Shown here in pieces: positions 22,740-34,384 of a DNA stretch of 64,000 bases. This DNA is from Heliocidaris erythrogramma. Taxonomy: Eukaryota; Echinodermata; Echinoidea; Camarodonta; Echinometridae. Below the pieces are notes generated by a model. The model did no database searches, had not been told where the DNA came from, and saw nothing but the letters and a program-made list of their open reading frames with translations. The stretch covers positions 48,215,813 through 48,279,812 of the forward strand of contig CM046855.1 of the NCBI GenBank assembly GCA_025617745.1. The letters run 5' to 3'. The stretch's first letter is position 1. Every line of letters begins with the position of its first letter. The translations under genes were made by a program, and so were the position numbers.

Positions 22740-25489
22740 CTGTGGGAGTACGTTTTGAGAAATTAAGAGTGAGTAATGAAATAATGAAATAATGAAATAA
22801 TGAGTCACGAAACTGAGCATTTAAAGGAGAATTAACCCCTGAGTACAAATTTACTTATATTGAAAGGTGTAATATATTCCTACTTATTGGCCTAAATCAT
22901 TTTCTAATAAGATATGAGAAAAGGGTATAAATAAAGATATTCCAACACCCGGTATCGTCTCCTACTCATTTACATGGGGGCTGCCATTTTCTTGCTGATT
23001 TGGATTTGTACATGAACCATTGAGAAATGTTCCGGTCAGGAAGATATTTTGAATCCAAGACCTAAATTGATTTTCTTCATTACCTAAAATCCCATATGTG
23101 ACGAAAAATATAAAGTGGGTGTTTACATGATTTATAAAAATTAAATCTTTATAATGATACTTTTAAATTGTCTGGTTTTGCTTAACAAAAATCTGTTTTC
23201 TTGGGTTTGCCAAACAGAGCAGAACATAATATATGCAGCATGCATTCTGACTTTTCAAGTCCCATTATCCGAAAGCAGGTGAATGCATAGTTTGCCGCTA
23301 TAGATGCTCAGGGAAGAAGCATCCATAAAATTTGAATTAATTTGCTCCGTCCATTGCGTCACAGTATGTAGAAAATAGATTTATATTAAGCGAATATCGA
23401 TTTTCAACAGAAATATATAAGGAAATCTTCAGTTTAAAAATAAATTGACATATCTATTCTATATTTTTAATCTCAAATGGGTTTTTAATTTTGAAAAAGG
23501 CAATTGGGCATTTGGATTAAGAAAATCTTCTTGTACACATAAAAAAATGGCAGCCCCCATGTATTGCTAGCAGACGATACATATTGCTAGCAGATGATAA
23601 ATTTTGCTCAGAAAATCTTGATTCGTATCGATCTCGTATATTTTGACGCGAAGCCATATAGTCTAACAAGTAGGAATAATAACACCTTTGAACACTATCG
23701 TCTTTATTGTTTGAGGTTAATTCTCATTTAATGTTTACTGTGGGCATGTGGGAGCTATAGTTGCAGGGGCGCATCCAGAAAGTGATAATCCAGTAGGAGT
23801 TGGGTGATGAATCCATACCGAATTCTTACACGGTCAATATCTCCCTTGCAAAATGTTCTTAGAAGTCCTGCTGAAAGAAGAAAATATATACATCTGCATC
23901 AAAACACAATAATTGGGATTTTTTTTTTGTAATGACCATATAAAACAAGAGGGGAAGGTCTCGCAAAACAAATCATAAGGTGGCCAATTTGAGTCGGGAT
24001 CTTAAAAATTCCTAAATATGCAATCCAACCCGTTATAATTTGATTTGTGTGAAAGCAGAAAATCAAAGTTCGCAGATTGGCGAAAATTTGAACAAATTCG
24101 GATAAACAATAACAAAGTATTGATTTTTTGTTTAAAGTTGTAATCACTAATACACATGGGACTTTCTATTGGCCGAATCGGTACTGTCAATGTGATGTAG
24201 CGGCCGTCAACCTTCCTATTCGCTCCAACACACAAAATGACTAAAATGTCAATTTTTTAACATGTAGAACTTTGTACTGGTCTGAGGGAAATGGCGATAT
24301 TTTGGTGTATAACAAAATGGGAGAGTGCTCACGTCACAATCGATTCACAAAATTGCCAGTTGATAATCGCATAGATGAAGTGATCTCATTTTTCAAACAT
24401 TCATAACTTTCTTATTCTTTCTTATTCTTCTTATTTCTTTCAAACTTTCAGATTTATGTTTCTCTTATATTTCTGCTTTCACACAAATGAGCAATTTTTA
24501 TATACAGGTTGGATGGCCCTTCAACTTTCGCGAACTCGTTTCTTTGATTTTTCTGCAGTGCGTATGACCTAAAGGCTCGGTCCCACTGGCCGATGGACAC
24601 AAAACGTATGCAAAAAGGACACAGCGGAAAAGCAAAATTTCGGGGGTGGCTTCATCCGTTTTCATCCGCTTCAGAAATGGACAAAATTGGCGAAAATTGG
24701 CGAAAACAGAACGGAAAAGAACGGACGTGGGCAGTATGTAGCGGGGATGTTAAACGGATGTTCATCGGAACCCTAGCGGATGAAAGCGGATGGGAGTGGT
24801 GGTTGTACGTTCGCCTCAAGAGTTCTTGCAGGAAAGAAGGAGTATGTGCAAGACTTGCAAGACGCCGAAGAGGTACAGAGGTACAGAGAGGTACACGACT
24901 GGTTGTGACCATGACAAAAGAAGGACGTACGAATCGTAGGAGTTGGCCCACAGCCAATCGCAGCTGCGGACACGCACGATCAGTTGTGACCATAGCATCA
25001 GTAGTAGTAGTAGTAGTAGTATAGTAGCAGAAATAATGCTAGTAAAATTAGTATTAATAGTAGAAGAAGTAGTAGAAGTAGTAAGAGCAGTGGCAATAGT
25101 AATAATAATAGTACTAGTCGTAGTAGTATTAGTAGTAGAGTAGTATAGCAGTAGTAGTAGTAACATCAGTAGCAGTAGAAGAAGAAGTAGTCGTAGTAGT
25201 AGTAGTAGTAGTAATAGAAGTAGTAGTAGTAGTGATAGAAGTAGTAGTAGTAGTAGTAGTAGTAGAAGTAGTAGTAGTAGTAGTAGTAGAAGAAGAAGAA
25301 GTAGTAGGAGCAGTGGCATTTGTAATAATAATAGTAACAATAGTATTAATAGTAGTAGTAGCTGTAGTATTAATAATAGTAGTAGTTGTAGTAGTAGTAG
25401 TAGTAGTAGCAGTAGTAGTACCCGACAGTAGTAGTAGTATAACTGTAGTAGTAGTAGTAGTAACAGTAGTAATAGTATTAGTAGTAGTA

Positions 25490-25570
<81 letters not shown>

Positions 25571-28500
25571 CTAGCCGTCGTCGACGTCGTCGTCGTCGTC
25601 GTCGTAGTAGTAGTAATAATAGTAGTAGTAGTAATAGTAGTAGATGTATTTACCTGTATGTGAAGTAATACCATCCTGGAACACTGCAGACGAAAGTGTG
25701 ATTGGATTCTAAGAAGTCTCCTCCAATGTTTTCTATGATGTCTTGAAACTGGACCGCCTGTGCAACACCTTCTGTTCCATACTGTGGTTCGGTCGCTGCC
25801 ACTGAGAATGCGATCTTTCTGGATGCAGTCACTAAAATACGGGTTAAAATAAAAGAAGGAGGTAATAATCAAGTGGACTCTAGTTGCATATGAAACATGG
25901 AATACAATAACGCTATTGCGATATTCGGGCAACCCCCACCTAACATTCGGGCGGGAAATGTCATCCCACTAAAATATATATACAAATATGAAGAACATCA
26001 ACTTATACATTGCGGAGGTGCTTTCTTTCTTTATGAGTAAAGACACATGCGAGAAAGCGGAAAGCGGGCAAGTATAGCTGAAATAATTATGTTTACTTCG
26101 CACAAGCTTTCGGCTTGAAACGGCCTTCCTCGTGTATCCCCCCACTTTTGTAGTGAGTGTAGTGTAGATCTCGAGTAGATTATGTAGTCATGGGAGGATT
26201 GGGAAGTGTCAGAAGAGAGGCCAAATTAAAGAGCGCAAATTTATTCGTAGGGGTTCAGCCCTTTTGACCTTCAACCCAATTATCCCCGCATCTGCTAGAG
26301 AGTTGGGAGGAGGCACGTAAACAAAAATAGAAGCCGAATGAAATACCCTCCTCTACATTTTCTCTAATTATGTGAGCACGACATGGAGAGAAAAAAATAG
26401 GGTAGTCAGAAATGTGAAGATAAATGCTTTCAATACTAAGTCGCTTATAAAGTGCTGAGATATTTCCTTGTATCACCCCCCCCCCCCACACACACCCCCG
26501 CTTGAGCCCGTGTCTACGAATGCCCTCTAGCCATTTACTGTTTCCTTGTTCTAAGTCCATTTTCTTTCTTATAATTATCCCAGGGCACCAGTCTTGAGTG
26601 AATTTAATTTTACTTGTGTATAGCTATCTGATTCCAGGATTGAACTCAATAATCGGGTTTAGTTAATGCGATGAGAATGGTTAATGCATAGTACTGATGC
26701 TAAAGATGCAATATATACTAATGATTTTTTGTAGTACAGATATGATTTTCATATACCAGCGAAAGAATTAAACTAAATTCACAAATTTATGGGCTTCAAG
26801 GGCGGATCTAGGATTGTAAGAAACAGTTTAATATTAAGACATTTTTTTCTGGGAATATCATTTGGTAATTCTGCAAGCCCTCTAATGCAGTTAAGGGGTG
26901 CATTTTTCAACTCTGAATACACGTGTGCAAAGTGTCTTCCCATAAAAGCTCTTTTTGTTCATGCTTCTTCTCAAGAGGGGGAGGGGGGGGGGGGCTCGAG
27001 GCAACACTGTACTGGATCTGAGTATCATACTCGTCTATTCAAGAAGAAAAAGAATACTCTGAAAAAGATACCATAATACTAAATACAACTGATTCGACAC
27101 GAAATATGTAGAGGTATATGCGCCATTAATTTACAATTGCAATAGCCACCGAGGCGTGATTTGTAACTGGTTGGCATTCTTTCTTGCACTGTTGTGCGTT
27201 TGGGTTTATCATCCTGACCTTTTCTATGGTGGAGTTCATGCCATCTGATAAGTTGTTAAATCGCTTACAGGAATATAAATGAAAGAAATTATGGGGAAAT
27301 AATCACCTCCATCCGTGGTGAGCGAATGCAAAGCTGATTCCGTGCGGGGTACCCTGGCTGGCATGAGTACAGTTCCTTTGATGGCATTTGCTGATCCGCT
27401 GTGGAATTCTTGCTTATTCGGGGCACCCGGTGAGACCTGCGTGACATTACATGGATATATTGAGTTGAAGTCGGGGGGAAAAGAAGTGGAATTCCATCGA
27501 TTCGGTATTACTGAATGGCTTCAGGGATAAGGTCGTGAAAACGTGCGAAGTATGTAAAGAATAACATTGTTTGGAATACCCATATTTCTATTCTCATCAC
27601 ATACCTTGGAAAGATGATATCATGCATAGGAGAAACTAGTACTAGTGGGGGAGGGGGAGGGGGTGGGTGTTGCTGGGGTGCAGCCCAATCTAATACAGGC
27701 CTTTTTAAAGCAGGCCTTTAGGCTCTGAAAAGACTACCCTGTTTTTAAATAACACGTTATAAAAAAATAATAATACAGAAATACCATCACTTTTGCTCAA
27801 TAATAAGTTGGGACAAAATATCTCCATATATCAAGTCGGGGATTGTCCCTTTTTCCATCAACCCCTGGCTAGTTATGATTATAAAATGGTGTCCTCTATG
27901 ACCGAGACTGTGCTTAAAATAAGTCTTTCGTGCGATGTCCGGAAAAAACCCCTTATGATTATGTTGTCATCTTTACATCTACGCAAAGCGTTATGCCATA
28001 TGAAGATGATTCCGTCAAATCTAGTTTCCTATATACCTAAATAACATGAACAAACATTAGATTATATATAGTTATAGACTGGAAGACACCCATGGAACAA
28101 GTACAATGTCTCTTGAAGGATAAATTGAAGGATAAATATCGATGCAAAATAATGACGAAGTTTATTAATTTCATCGCAGCAAGTTATGTCATTAAAATGA
28201 AATCAATGCTTTCCATTCGATTTTCAAATGACAATTAGGTTCTAATAAATTTGTTTTAAAAAATTTCGGTAAGAAGTTTCATATCTGTGTTACATTAATC
28301 TTGCTTCAATAATGAACCTATTATTTATACCAGTATATTAACAGTCAGGGACGGATCTAGGATTTTGTAAAAGGGAGGCACAAATCTAAGAAAAAAATTT
28401 CTGGCAAGCCAGAAAAAAAAAAGAAAAGAAGGTCATCACACATTTTTGGACCTCTTTGTCCTTCTAAATTCTCTGACAAGAAAAAAACAAAACAACAATA

Positions 28501-29130
28501 GGGTCATCAGTTCTAAAAGGGGGCACAATTTACAAAAATGGGCACAATGTACACTTTCAAAAGGGGGGCAAGGGCCGGAAGTGCCCCCCCTAAATCCGCC
28601 ACTGCGTATACTCATAAGCGTCAGTAATCGAGTCCTGTTTGATCGAAAAGAAAGCACTTATCACACTATCACATCACATCTCCGAGGAACTATACACCAA
28701 ATTTTGTAATTTTATGATACACTTAATAAATATGAGATGAAGATGATGCTGGTATTACAACAACATGACTCTAAAATGAATAAAACACAGTCGCTTTTGT
28801 TTTTTCTTCTCCGCTTCTTTTTCCTTCCCCCTCTCCCTTTTCTATATAATTACTTCCACCACCTCTCCCCGTTCTACTTCCAATTCTTCTACTTTTGTCT
28901 GTACTTCTAATTCTACTTCGACTTCTGCTATTTTTACTTCTACTTCATCCACTATGATATTCTTCTCTCTATTACTCCTACTACTACTACTCCTACTACA
29001 CTATTTCTATTTCTACTTCTACATCTACTTCTATGATTCTATTTCTGCGTCTACTTCAACTTTTAGCTTATTTTTCTACTTCTTCCACTTCTACTATTTC
29101 TCCTTCAACTACTACCCCTACAATTACTAT

Positions 29131-29179
<49 letters not shown>

Positions 29180-29205
29180 GTTACTACTACTGTTACTACT
29201 ACTCA

Positions 29206-29243
<38 letters not shown>

Positions 29244-29297
29244 TACTACTACTACTAATACTACTACCCCTACTACTACTACTACTACTACTAACCC

Positions 29298-29358
<61 letters not shown>

Positions 29359-31753
29359 CACTACCACCACTACTACTACCACTACTACTACTACTACCAC
29401 TGCTACGACTACTACGACTACTACTACTACTACTACTACCGCCACCACTACTACTACCACTATTACGACTACTACTACTACTACTACTACTACTACTGCG
29501 TTATGATTATTGTCTTTACCTGAATCTTTGTATTATGAGCATGTGAATCTGTGGAGTTGCTAAGTTGAACTAGAAATTTGACAATAAAGTCAATCACTGC
29601 TTTGGTTTCATTTGACGAAGGCTCATGTCGAAGTTGATTTACTAGTGACGCAATACTTGAAGACGTCGGTCGGTTGCCGACATACTCCACCAGTTCCGCT
29701 TCTCTGTGAAATGCATCATAAAATCTTGCATAAATTATAAAGTTGCGGGTTAGGAACAATTAGCAATATCAAGGTCAACACCAATTTTCTTATTAACAAT
29801 CCCTTTAGGAAATATGATCTTGTTCTTCAGGACATTGCCGTCATCGAGCCATGAAACAAATACAATATTTCACAACTGCAAAGAGATAGGCCTATGAAAT
29901 TATTTCCTTGTCTTGATTATATCATAGCACTTTCAATTATAAAATAAATTAGTATTACAGCTTAGTGTATACTCTTATACCTGAAATGGTGGGGCAATAC
30001 TGTTATGGTACTTATAATCACATTGTTCCTTTACATCCAGATGTAATTTCAGCTACTGACACAGTTTGAGTTTGACTTGATGATGCCTACGTTATAATTT
30101 GTACGCAGAATCTCAAATCACCTCCAAACTGCAACATGTACAATATCAAAAATCTGTTTGTTCCCCTTGGTTGACTTTTGTCATTGTTAATATGCTTTTC
30201 ATGTATTACACACACTGATATGTCGAACGACCTTGTAGTTTTGAATAGTTGTCATGAGCAACCATTATGAAAAAAAAATCCGAGACAGCGATTAACATCA
30301 TGAATGCATTTTATGCGTGAAGGTTCAGCTTTACTTTTCACGGTGGAGAATCTGAATTGGTGTAGTTTTCCGTTACCATTTTGATTTTCAGAAGTTTTTA
30401 TTATTTTCTCTCATAAAGAAAATTAAAACATAATTTGAAACATTTCATACAATATAACAAACATTTCATAAAAATAAAGGAATAAAGGGCTAGTCACATT
30501 TGTCCGATAACGATGAGATTCTCAATTAAAGGAACACCCACTGTATGATGTATACGTGTGAGTATGCTCGTGGGGTGTACCTCTCATGAAAAAAAAAACG
30601 TCGTTATCGTTATCGTTATCGTTATCGGACAAATGTGACCAGCCCTTAAGGGGTCTGAATAAAAATGGAGAACGAGCTCGGCGAAGAGCTCTTTGGTTCT
30701 CGACGTTTCGATCAGTATTCTCTGATCGTCTTCAAAGACTAGAACATTGCCTAGTAGAAGTATTCATTGCCTTATTAGACTATTTGTTGCCTAACCAGCT
30801 CATTTCAAGGCTCTTATTCCCTTGAAAGAATACACGGTGTAACCCTGAAAACTTTACCTACAATTATAAATGTTGTTTGTGTTTTTGTTTTGTTTTGTTT
30901 TGTTTGTTTGTTTGTTTGTTTGTTGTTTTTTTTTTTTTTTTTGGGGGGGGGGATTATTGTGAGCCGACTCGGATGAATATGGCTTCTTTTTGTCTCACAG
31001 TGGCGTCGATCTATCATCTGGATGCCGGGGGGGGGGGACTCATTAATAATACATACGATACATAGCTAAGTACATAAAATCCCCTTGGCTGCCTACTCCC
31101 CAACGACGCCTCTGTTTTCGAAGGACTGAAAGCTTTGCTATACACGAATTGGTTTGTGAGATAATTGTAGTTCATTGTGTAATTACAATACAGGAAGAAG
31201 AGTAATGTGCCGAAATATCAACGAAAATAGATGCCACGAGAAATTCTCACCTGTTACCCAGGTATTCAGACACCTGGTGGATTCGCTCCTCCTTGTGACT
31301 ATCGTCGACGTCACCAAGTTCGTCAACAGCTCTGTCGACGAGCTTGCCTAAGGTATCCCCAACATACTTCTCCCCCAGTATTCTGCCCAGCTTTCCGACC
31401 AGTGCATCAACATTCTGATTCAGATTCACCCTCTCGTCCAGCCTCCGTCTTAACGCCTCATTTTGGTCTGAAAGCTCTTCAAACTTTGATTGGAGATCGC
31501 TCAGCTTTTTTGAAATGTCATCCTGGAATGACGAAGCGGTAAAATTGAGACGGTCCTTCTTGCCGTGAATAAGGTGTTCAGCTGGAACATTTTCCCTCAC
31601 TGTTTTTCCAGCGGCTTGAACCTTTTGGTAAAACGCGTCCGTAGACCCAAGCGATCGTCTTTGCCTTTCAACAACCGGGTGTGTTAAACCGAGCGATATA
31701 AGGCTAAAAAATATAACAATTGTCCGGCAGTCTACAGCAGTAAATTGCGCCAT
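22502..31753 (-). CDS. secreted coiled-coil C1q-domain protein (5 coding exons)
   Basis: Minus-strand exons 31753-31251, 29703-29520, 27436-27307, 25831-25654 and 22739-22502 join with matching phases into a 410-aa protein. Visible parts: signal peptide (1-24), dibasic R-Q-R-R at 30-33 (possible proprotein-convertase site), a coiled coil with hydrophobic or Asn heptad positions at 80, 84, 87, 91, 94, 98, 101 and 105, a polar linker, and a C-terminal C1q domain (about 279-410). C1q hallmarks are IAFSVA near its start, FVCSVPGWYYFTY at its middle, LQAGDAVWLRL, and the closing FSGFLLF. No Gly-X-Y collagen repeat is present, so it is cerebellin/C1q-like rather than complement C1q. C1q heads normally trimerise, and the coiled coil may drive this. 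In invertebrates such proteins often act as secreted pattern-recognition or adhesion factors; the ligand here is unknown. Sequons include N70 and N316. Confidence 0.87.
22821..23731. mobile_element. TTAA-flanked foldback DNA element B (C1q intron 4)
   Basis: TTAA at both ends; ends AGGAGAATTAACCCC and GGTTAATTCTCAT are inverted repeats. Inner arms ACATGGGGGCTGCCATTTTC and AAAATGGCAGCCCCCATG match element A. No coding capacity. Confidence 0.75.
25000..25645 (+). repeat. long AGT triplet array in C1q intron 4
   Basis: About 645 bases of AGT with AAT, AGA and CGT interruptions. In the C1q pre-mRNA (minus strand) this reads ACU. It ends about 10 bases from the exon-4 donor. Confidence 0.92.
25654..25831 (-). 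CDS. C1q-domain gene, coding exon 4 (first half of C1q domain)
   Basis: Encodes residues 273 (completed) to 331 plus two bases. It contains the start of the C1q fold and the FVCSVPGWYYFTY signature. The acceptor is TATTTTAG and the donor is ACAG|GTAAAT. The triplet array of intron 4 begins about 10 bases after the donor. Confidence 0.9.
27307..27436 (-). CDS. C1q-domain gene, coding exon 3 (linker)
   Basis: Encodes residues 230-272 plus one base. No recognisable domain. Supported by an open frame, acceptor CACGCAG, donor GGAG|GTGATT and phases that fit exons 2 and 4. Confidence 0.7.
27640..27672 (+). other. G-quadruplex-type motif in C1q intron 2
   Basis: GGGGGAGGGGGAGGGGGTGGG fits the four-G-run rule; it lies on the strand that is the C1q template. 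Confidence 0.6.
28347..28604. mobile_element. MITE with CAGTGGCGGATTTAGG-type ends
   Basis: The left end CAGGGACGGATCTAGGA and the right end CCCTAAATCCGCCACTG are inverted repeats around about 220 non-coding bases. Similar fragments (GGGCGGATCTAGGA near 26801) occur nearby. Confidence 0.7.
29120..29497 (+). repeat. long ACT triplet array in C1q intron 2
   Basis: About 380 bases of ACT with few interruptions, 22 bases from the exon-2 donor. In the C1q pre-mRNA it reads AGU, the complement of the intron-4 array. Confidence 0.92.
29520..29703 (-). CDS. C1q-domain gene, coding exon 2 (linker)
   Basis: Encodes residues 168 (completed) to 229. It is an alpha-helical-looking linker with sequons at NET and NST. 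The acceptor is TTTCACAG and the donor is CAG|GTAAAG, only about 20 bases from a long triplet-repeat array in intron 2. Confidence 0.8.
30485..30647. mobile_element. 163-bp MITE with AAGGGC ends (C1q intron 1)
   Basis: AAGGGCTAGTCACATTTGTC at the left and GACAAATGTGACCAGCCCTT at the right are near-perfect inverted repeats that extend through CCGATAACGA/TCGTTATCGG. The TATCGT unit is repeated inside. Confidence 0.8.
30694..30738 (-). other. second hammerhead-ribozyme-like hairpin motif
   Basis: On the minus strand TTGAAGAC precedes the stem GATCAG/CTGATC with loop AGAATA and then GAAACGTCGAGAACC. The layout equals the motif at 352-396 while the stem sequence differs, which suggests structural conservation. 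Confidence 0.35.
31251..31753 (-). CDS. C1q-domain gene, coding exon 1 (signal peptide and coiled coil)
   Basis: Encodes residues 1-167 plus two bases of codon 168. It contains the signal peptide, the R-Q-R-R site and the whole coiled coil. The donor is AACAG|GTGAGA. The start ATG is at 31753-31751; it is the first Met before a good signal peptide. Confidence 0.85.
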
Positions 31754-32216
31754 TTCGTAGACAATATAATTTTTAATATTACCTGGAATGTGGGGCTATT
31801 GGTATTTTATCAGTTTCACATTCCACTGATCACTTGACGCTCTCGAAACGGGCTCTTCGCCTTGTTCATAACAAAATGTCATGCTCCAAAGTTCGACAAT
31901 TACGGATATAATCTCGAAAGGATCTTGGGTGCGAGAGAAATTCAAACAAGACAAAAGCAAACAAAGGCGCCAACATGCCAGCTTAGAATGTTAACTCGTA
32001 ACTCATAGTGCACTCGTCGCGTGTAGGCGGTTCGGTTTATATTTAGCAGTGATTATTTATCGCTCGTTCTCCTCCTCGACGCGTTTCTATCGTAGTTTGT
32101 AATGGCGTATCTAGGCTTGGCTTCATGACGGGGGTGGAGGGGGGAAGGAGCGAAGCAACCGAATTTCTGGTGATCAATACATTTCAGCTAGGAAATCGCA
32201 CTGCCCAGGCTGTGAA

Positions 32217-32247
<31 letters not shown>

Positions 32248-34384
32248 GTGTCCCCAACTTATAAAAGGGTGCAGAATCCTCCCTGCTGCTTGAGTTTCTG
32301 GGCAAAAACGGGGAGGGGGGGGGGGGGGAGGTTACGCGTGGGTTTACTCCACCCTGTGTTAGCTTATGTGAGGATGCAGGGATCTCTCGATTTTATTTCA
32401 ATGAGGCTCTACTGCATTTTCTTTTTAACTCTTTAGCAAAATTTCATCTTTCTCTCAGGAAAAAATATAGTTTTGCCCAGCAGCATCCTTATTCACCCGA
32501 CTCCAATTCCAAACACAGATATCTCCCATTCAAAATGCTTTTCCTCTCGGCATGCATCACAACGGCCCGCACTGGTGTAGCTGCCCGGGGCCGATGTGCC
32601 TATCCCTATCAGGGTAAATAAAGACAAATAAATATGCCAAAGATTTAGTATGGGATCAATAGAAAGAAAGTGAGAGCGGACAGGCAACATGAACAGCAGA
32701 TTACAGTCCTCTCGCCTAGACCTCCCTCACTAGTCTTTTTCCTGGGATTCCATCTACCTATAAGACCACTACCCCTCTCCTCCCCCCCCCCCCCCCCGAA
32801 AAAAATGACAACAGTGGCCCTTCAATGGACCCGCGTATATACACGCCACTGCTGGCCAGAATAAACTATACAGTGTTCCACGGGGCGATTGACAACTTTT
32901 TTCGTTCTTTGTCCATTTTTACTTTTCACTGTTGCTTCATGTTTTATTATATTTATACTTGACGAATAAAATCAAATCAAATCAAATCAAATCAGTGAGT
33001 CATCCAAAATCCGTAAGGAAAAGCGGGGACAGTAGACATAGGTCCACATATTCCAATCTTGCTATCCCTATCAGTTAAGAACTTAAGAATGGGGAATAGA
33101 CGATACAATCTTTATTTTAGACTTACTCGAAACTGTATGAAGTTGCACGGTCCCAGTAAGGAGTAAAAACTGCAAAGAAAACACTGCTCATTCTGTCTCT
33201 AATTACCTGCATGTAGTTAACACAAAAAGAAAGGAAAAGCTCATTTTGAGTCTGAATTGGATCATCCTGTGGGCAAATTGGAGTACAATAGCTGTAAGGA
33301 GTAAGATCATGCAGTCAGGGGGCATCAGGAAAAAGGATTTTAGTTGCAAGTCTTTAAAAGTTATTTTAGCACTATTAACGATTAAAAAAATAAAAGTTAA
33401 TTAAGATTAATACAAATCCGTTAGTCGATCAGGATTATATTTATACAAATATAGATATAGACAAAAATTGATATGTTAAGTCAGTATCACGAAGTCGAAA
33501 AAACGAGACACCCCTCTCCCTCCTCAGACTTTAATCAAAATATTTGACTGGATGAAGGCGACATCTCCACTCTTTATATATAAAACTAATTTACTATTCA
33601 AATCTTAAGATTTTTTTTAAAATTTCAATTGTGGAAACATAATAGTGAATTTCAGAATTCGTTGTATGATAGGAAGGTAATCCCTTTACCCGCCCCAGCA
33701 GAAAATGCTGAGAAATTCCATTCAAGGATCACAGAAAAACGGCTTTAATTTTTTTAAATCCGATACAACCAAAACTCTCACAATTTTTCGAGCGAGCGAA
33801 GCAATTAAGCTCGTAAAATGTTGACACTTTATTAGAGTTAAAAAATTTATATTATCATCTTAAGGTAATTATACTGTATGAATAGATATAAAAACTACAA
33901 ATACACAGTCTACATGCCCAAATGCTAACCTGCAACAATTGAATATTTTCCAAGCGGTAGGGGACGAATGCAGTACATACTAATCAGATTCAATTCGTGG
34001 AAGGGAGGTGGGACGAGTGGGTGACCCGCGACCCCCCCCCCCCCCCACCCCCCTCCTAAAAAGTATTTTGAAGGTATCGTATATAAATGTCGCATTCAAG
34101 CTGACATAATTATAAATTATTATGAGCGATAAAACTTATAGTGAAACTTTGCATTTTACAGAAGTTCATATAAGCCCTACCCTAAATAGTCTGATAGTGT
34201 GATGTATAGCCTTACCTCATTATAATGAGTTTGTTCTTCAAAATTCCCCGGTTTGAAAACTTTCCAGAGAGCTTGTCCCCTGACCCTCTTGAAATGCCGC
34301 CCTTGCTTGCAGTACTATATTTCACAGAATTATCTTCCCTCAGCTATGAAAGAAATTGAATGATATGAGCTTATAATTATAGTA
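31754..34384. other. C1q upstream region and intergenic sequence
   Basis: Presumed C1q promoter next to 31753. Further right: G runs at 32217-32246 and about 32317-32329, a C run near 32782-32797, and an AATCA tandem tail (about 32965-32993) like a LINE 3' end. No genes seen. Confidence 0.45.

Noticed and set aside
24593..25024. 143-codon plus-strand frame with Lys/Arg-rich sequence
   Set aside because: It lies antisense within C1q intron 4, runs into the AGT array, and its GGATG/CGGATG words look like a dispersed repeat. No family or splice support.
24816..25932. Frames of 140-270 codons of poly-Thr, poly-Leu or poly-Val
   Set aside because: Translation of the AGT array. Only the piece 25654-25831 on the minus strand is real coding sequence (C1q exon 4).
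28954..29523. Poly-Tyr, poly-Thr and poly-Val frames up to 189 codons
   Set aside because: Translation of the ACT array in C1q intron 2.
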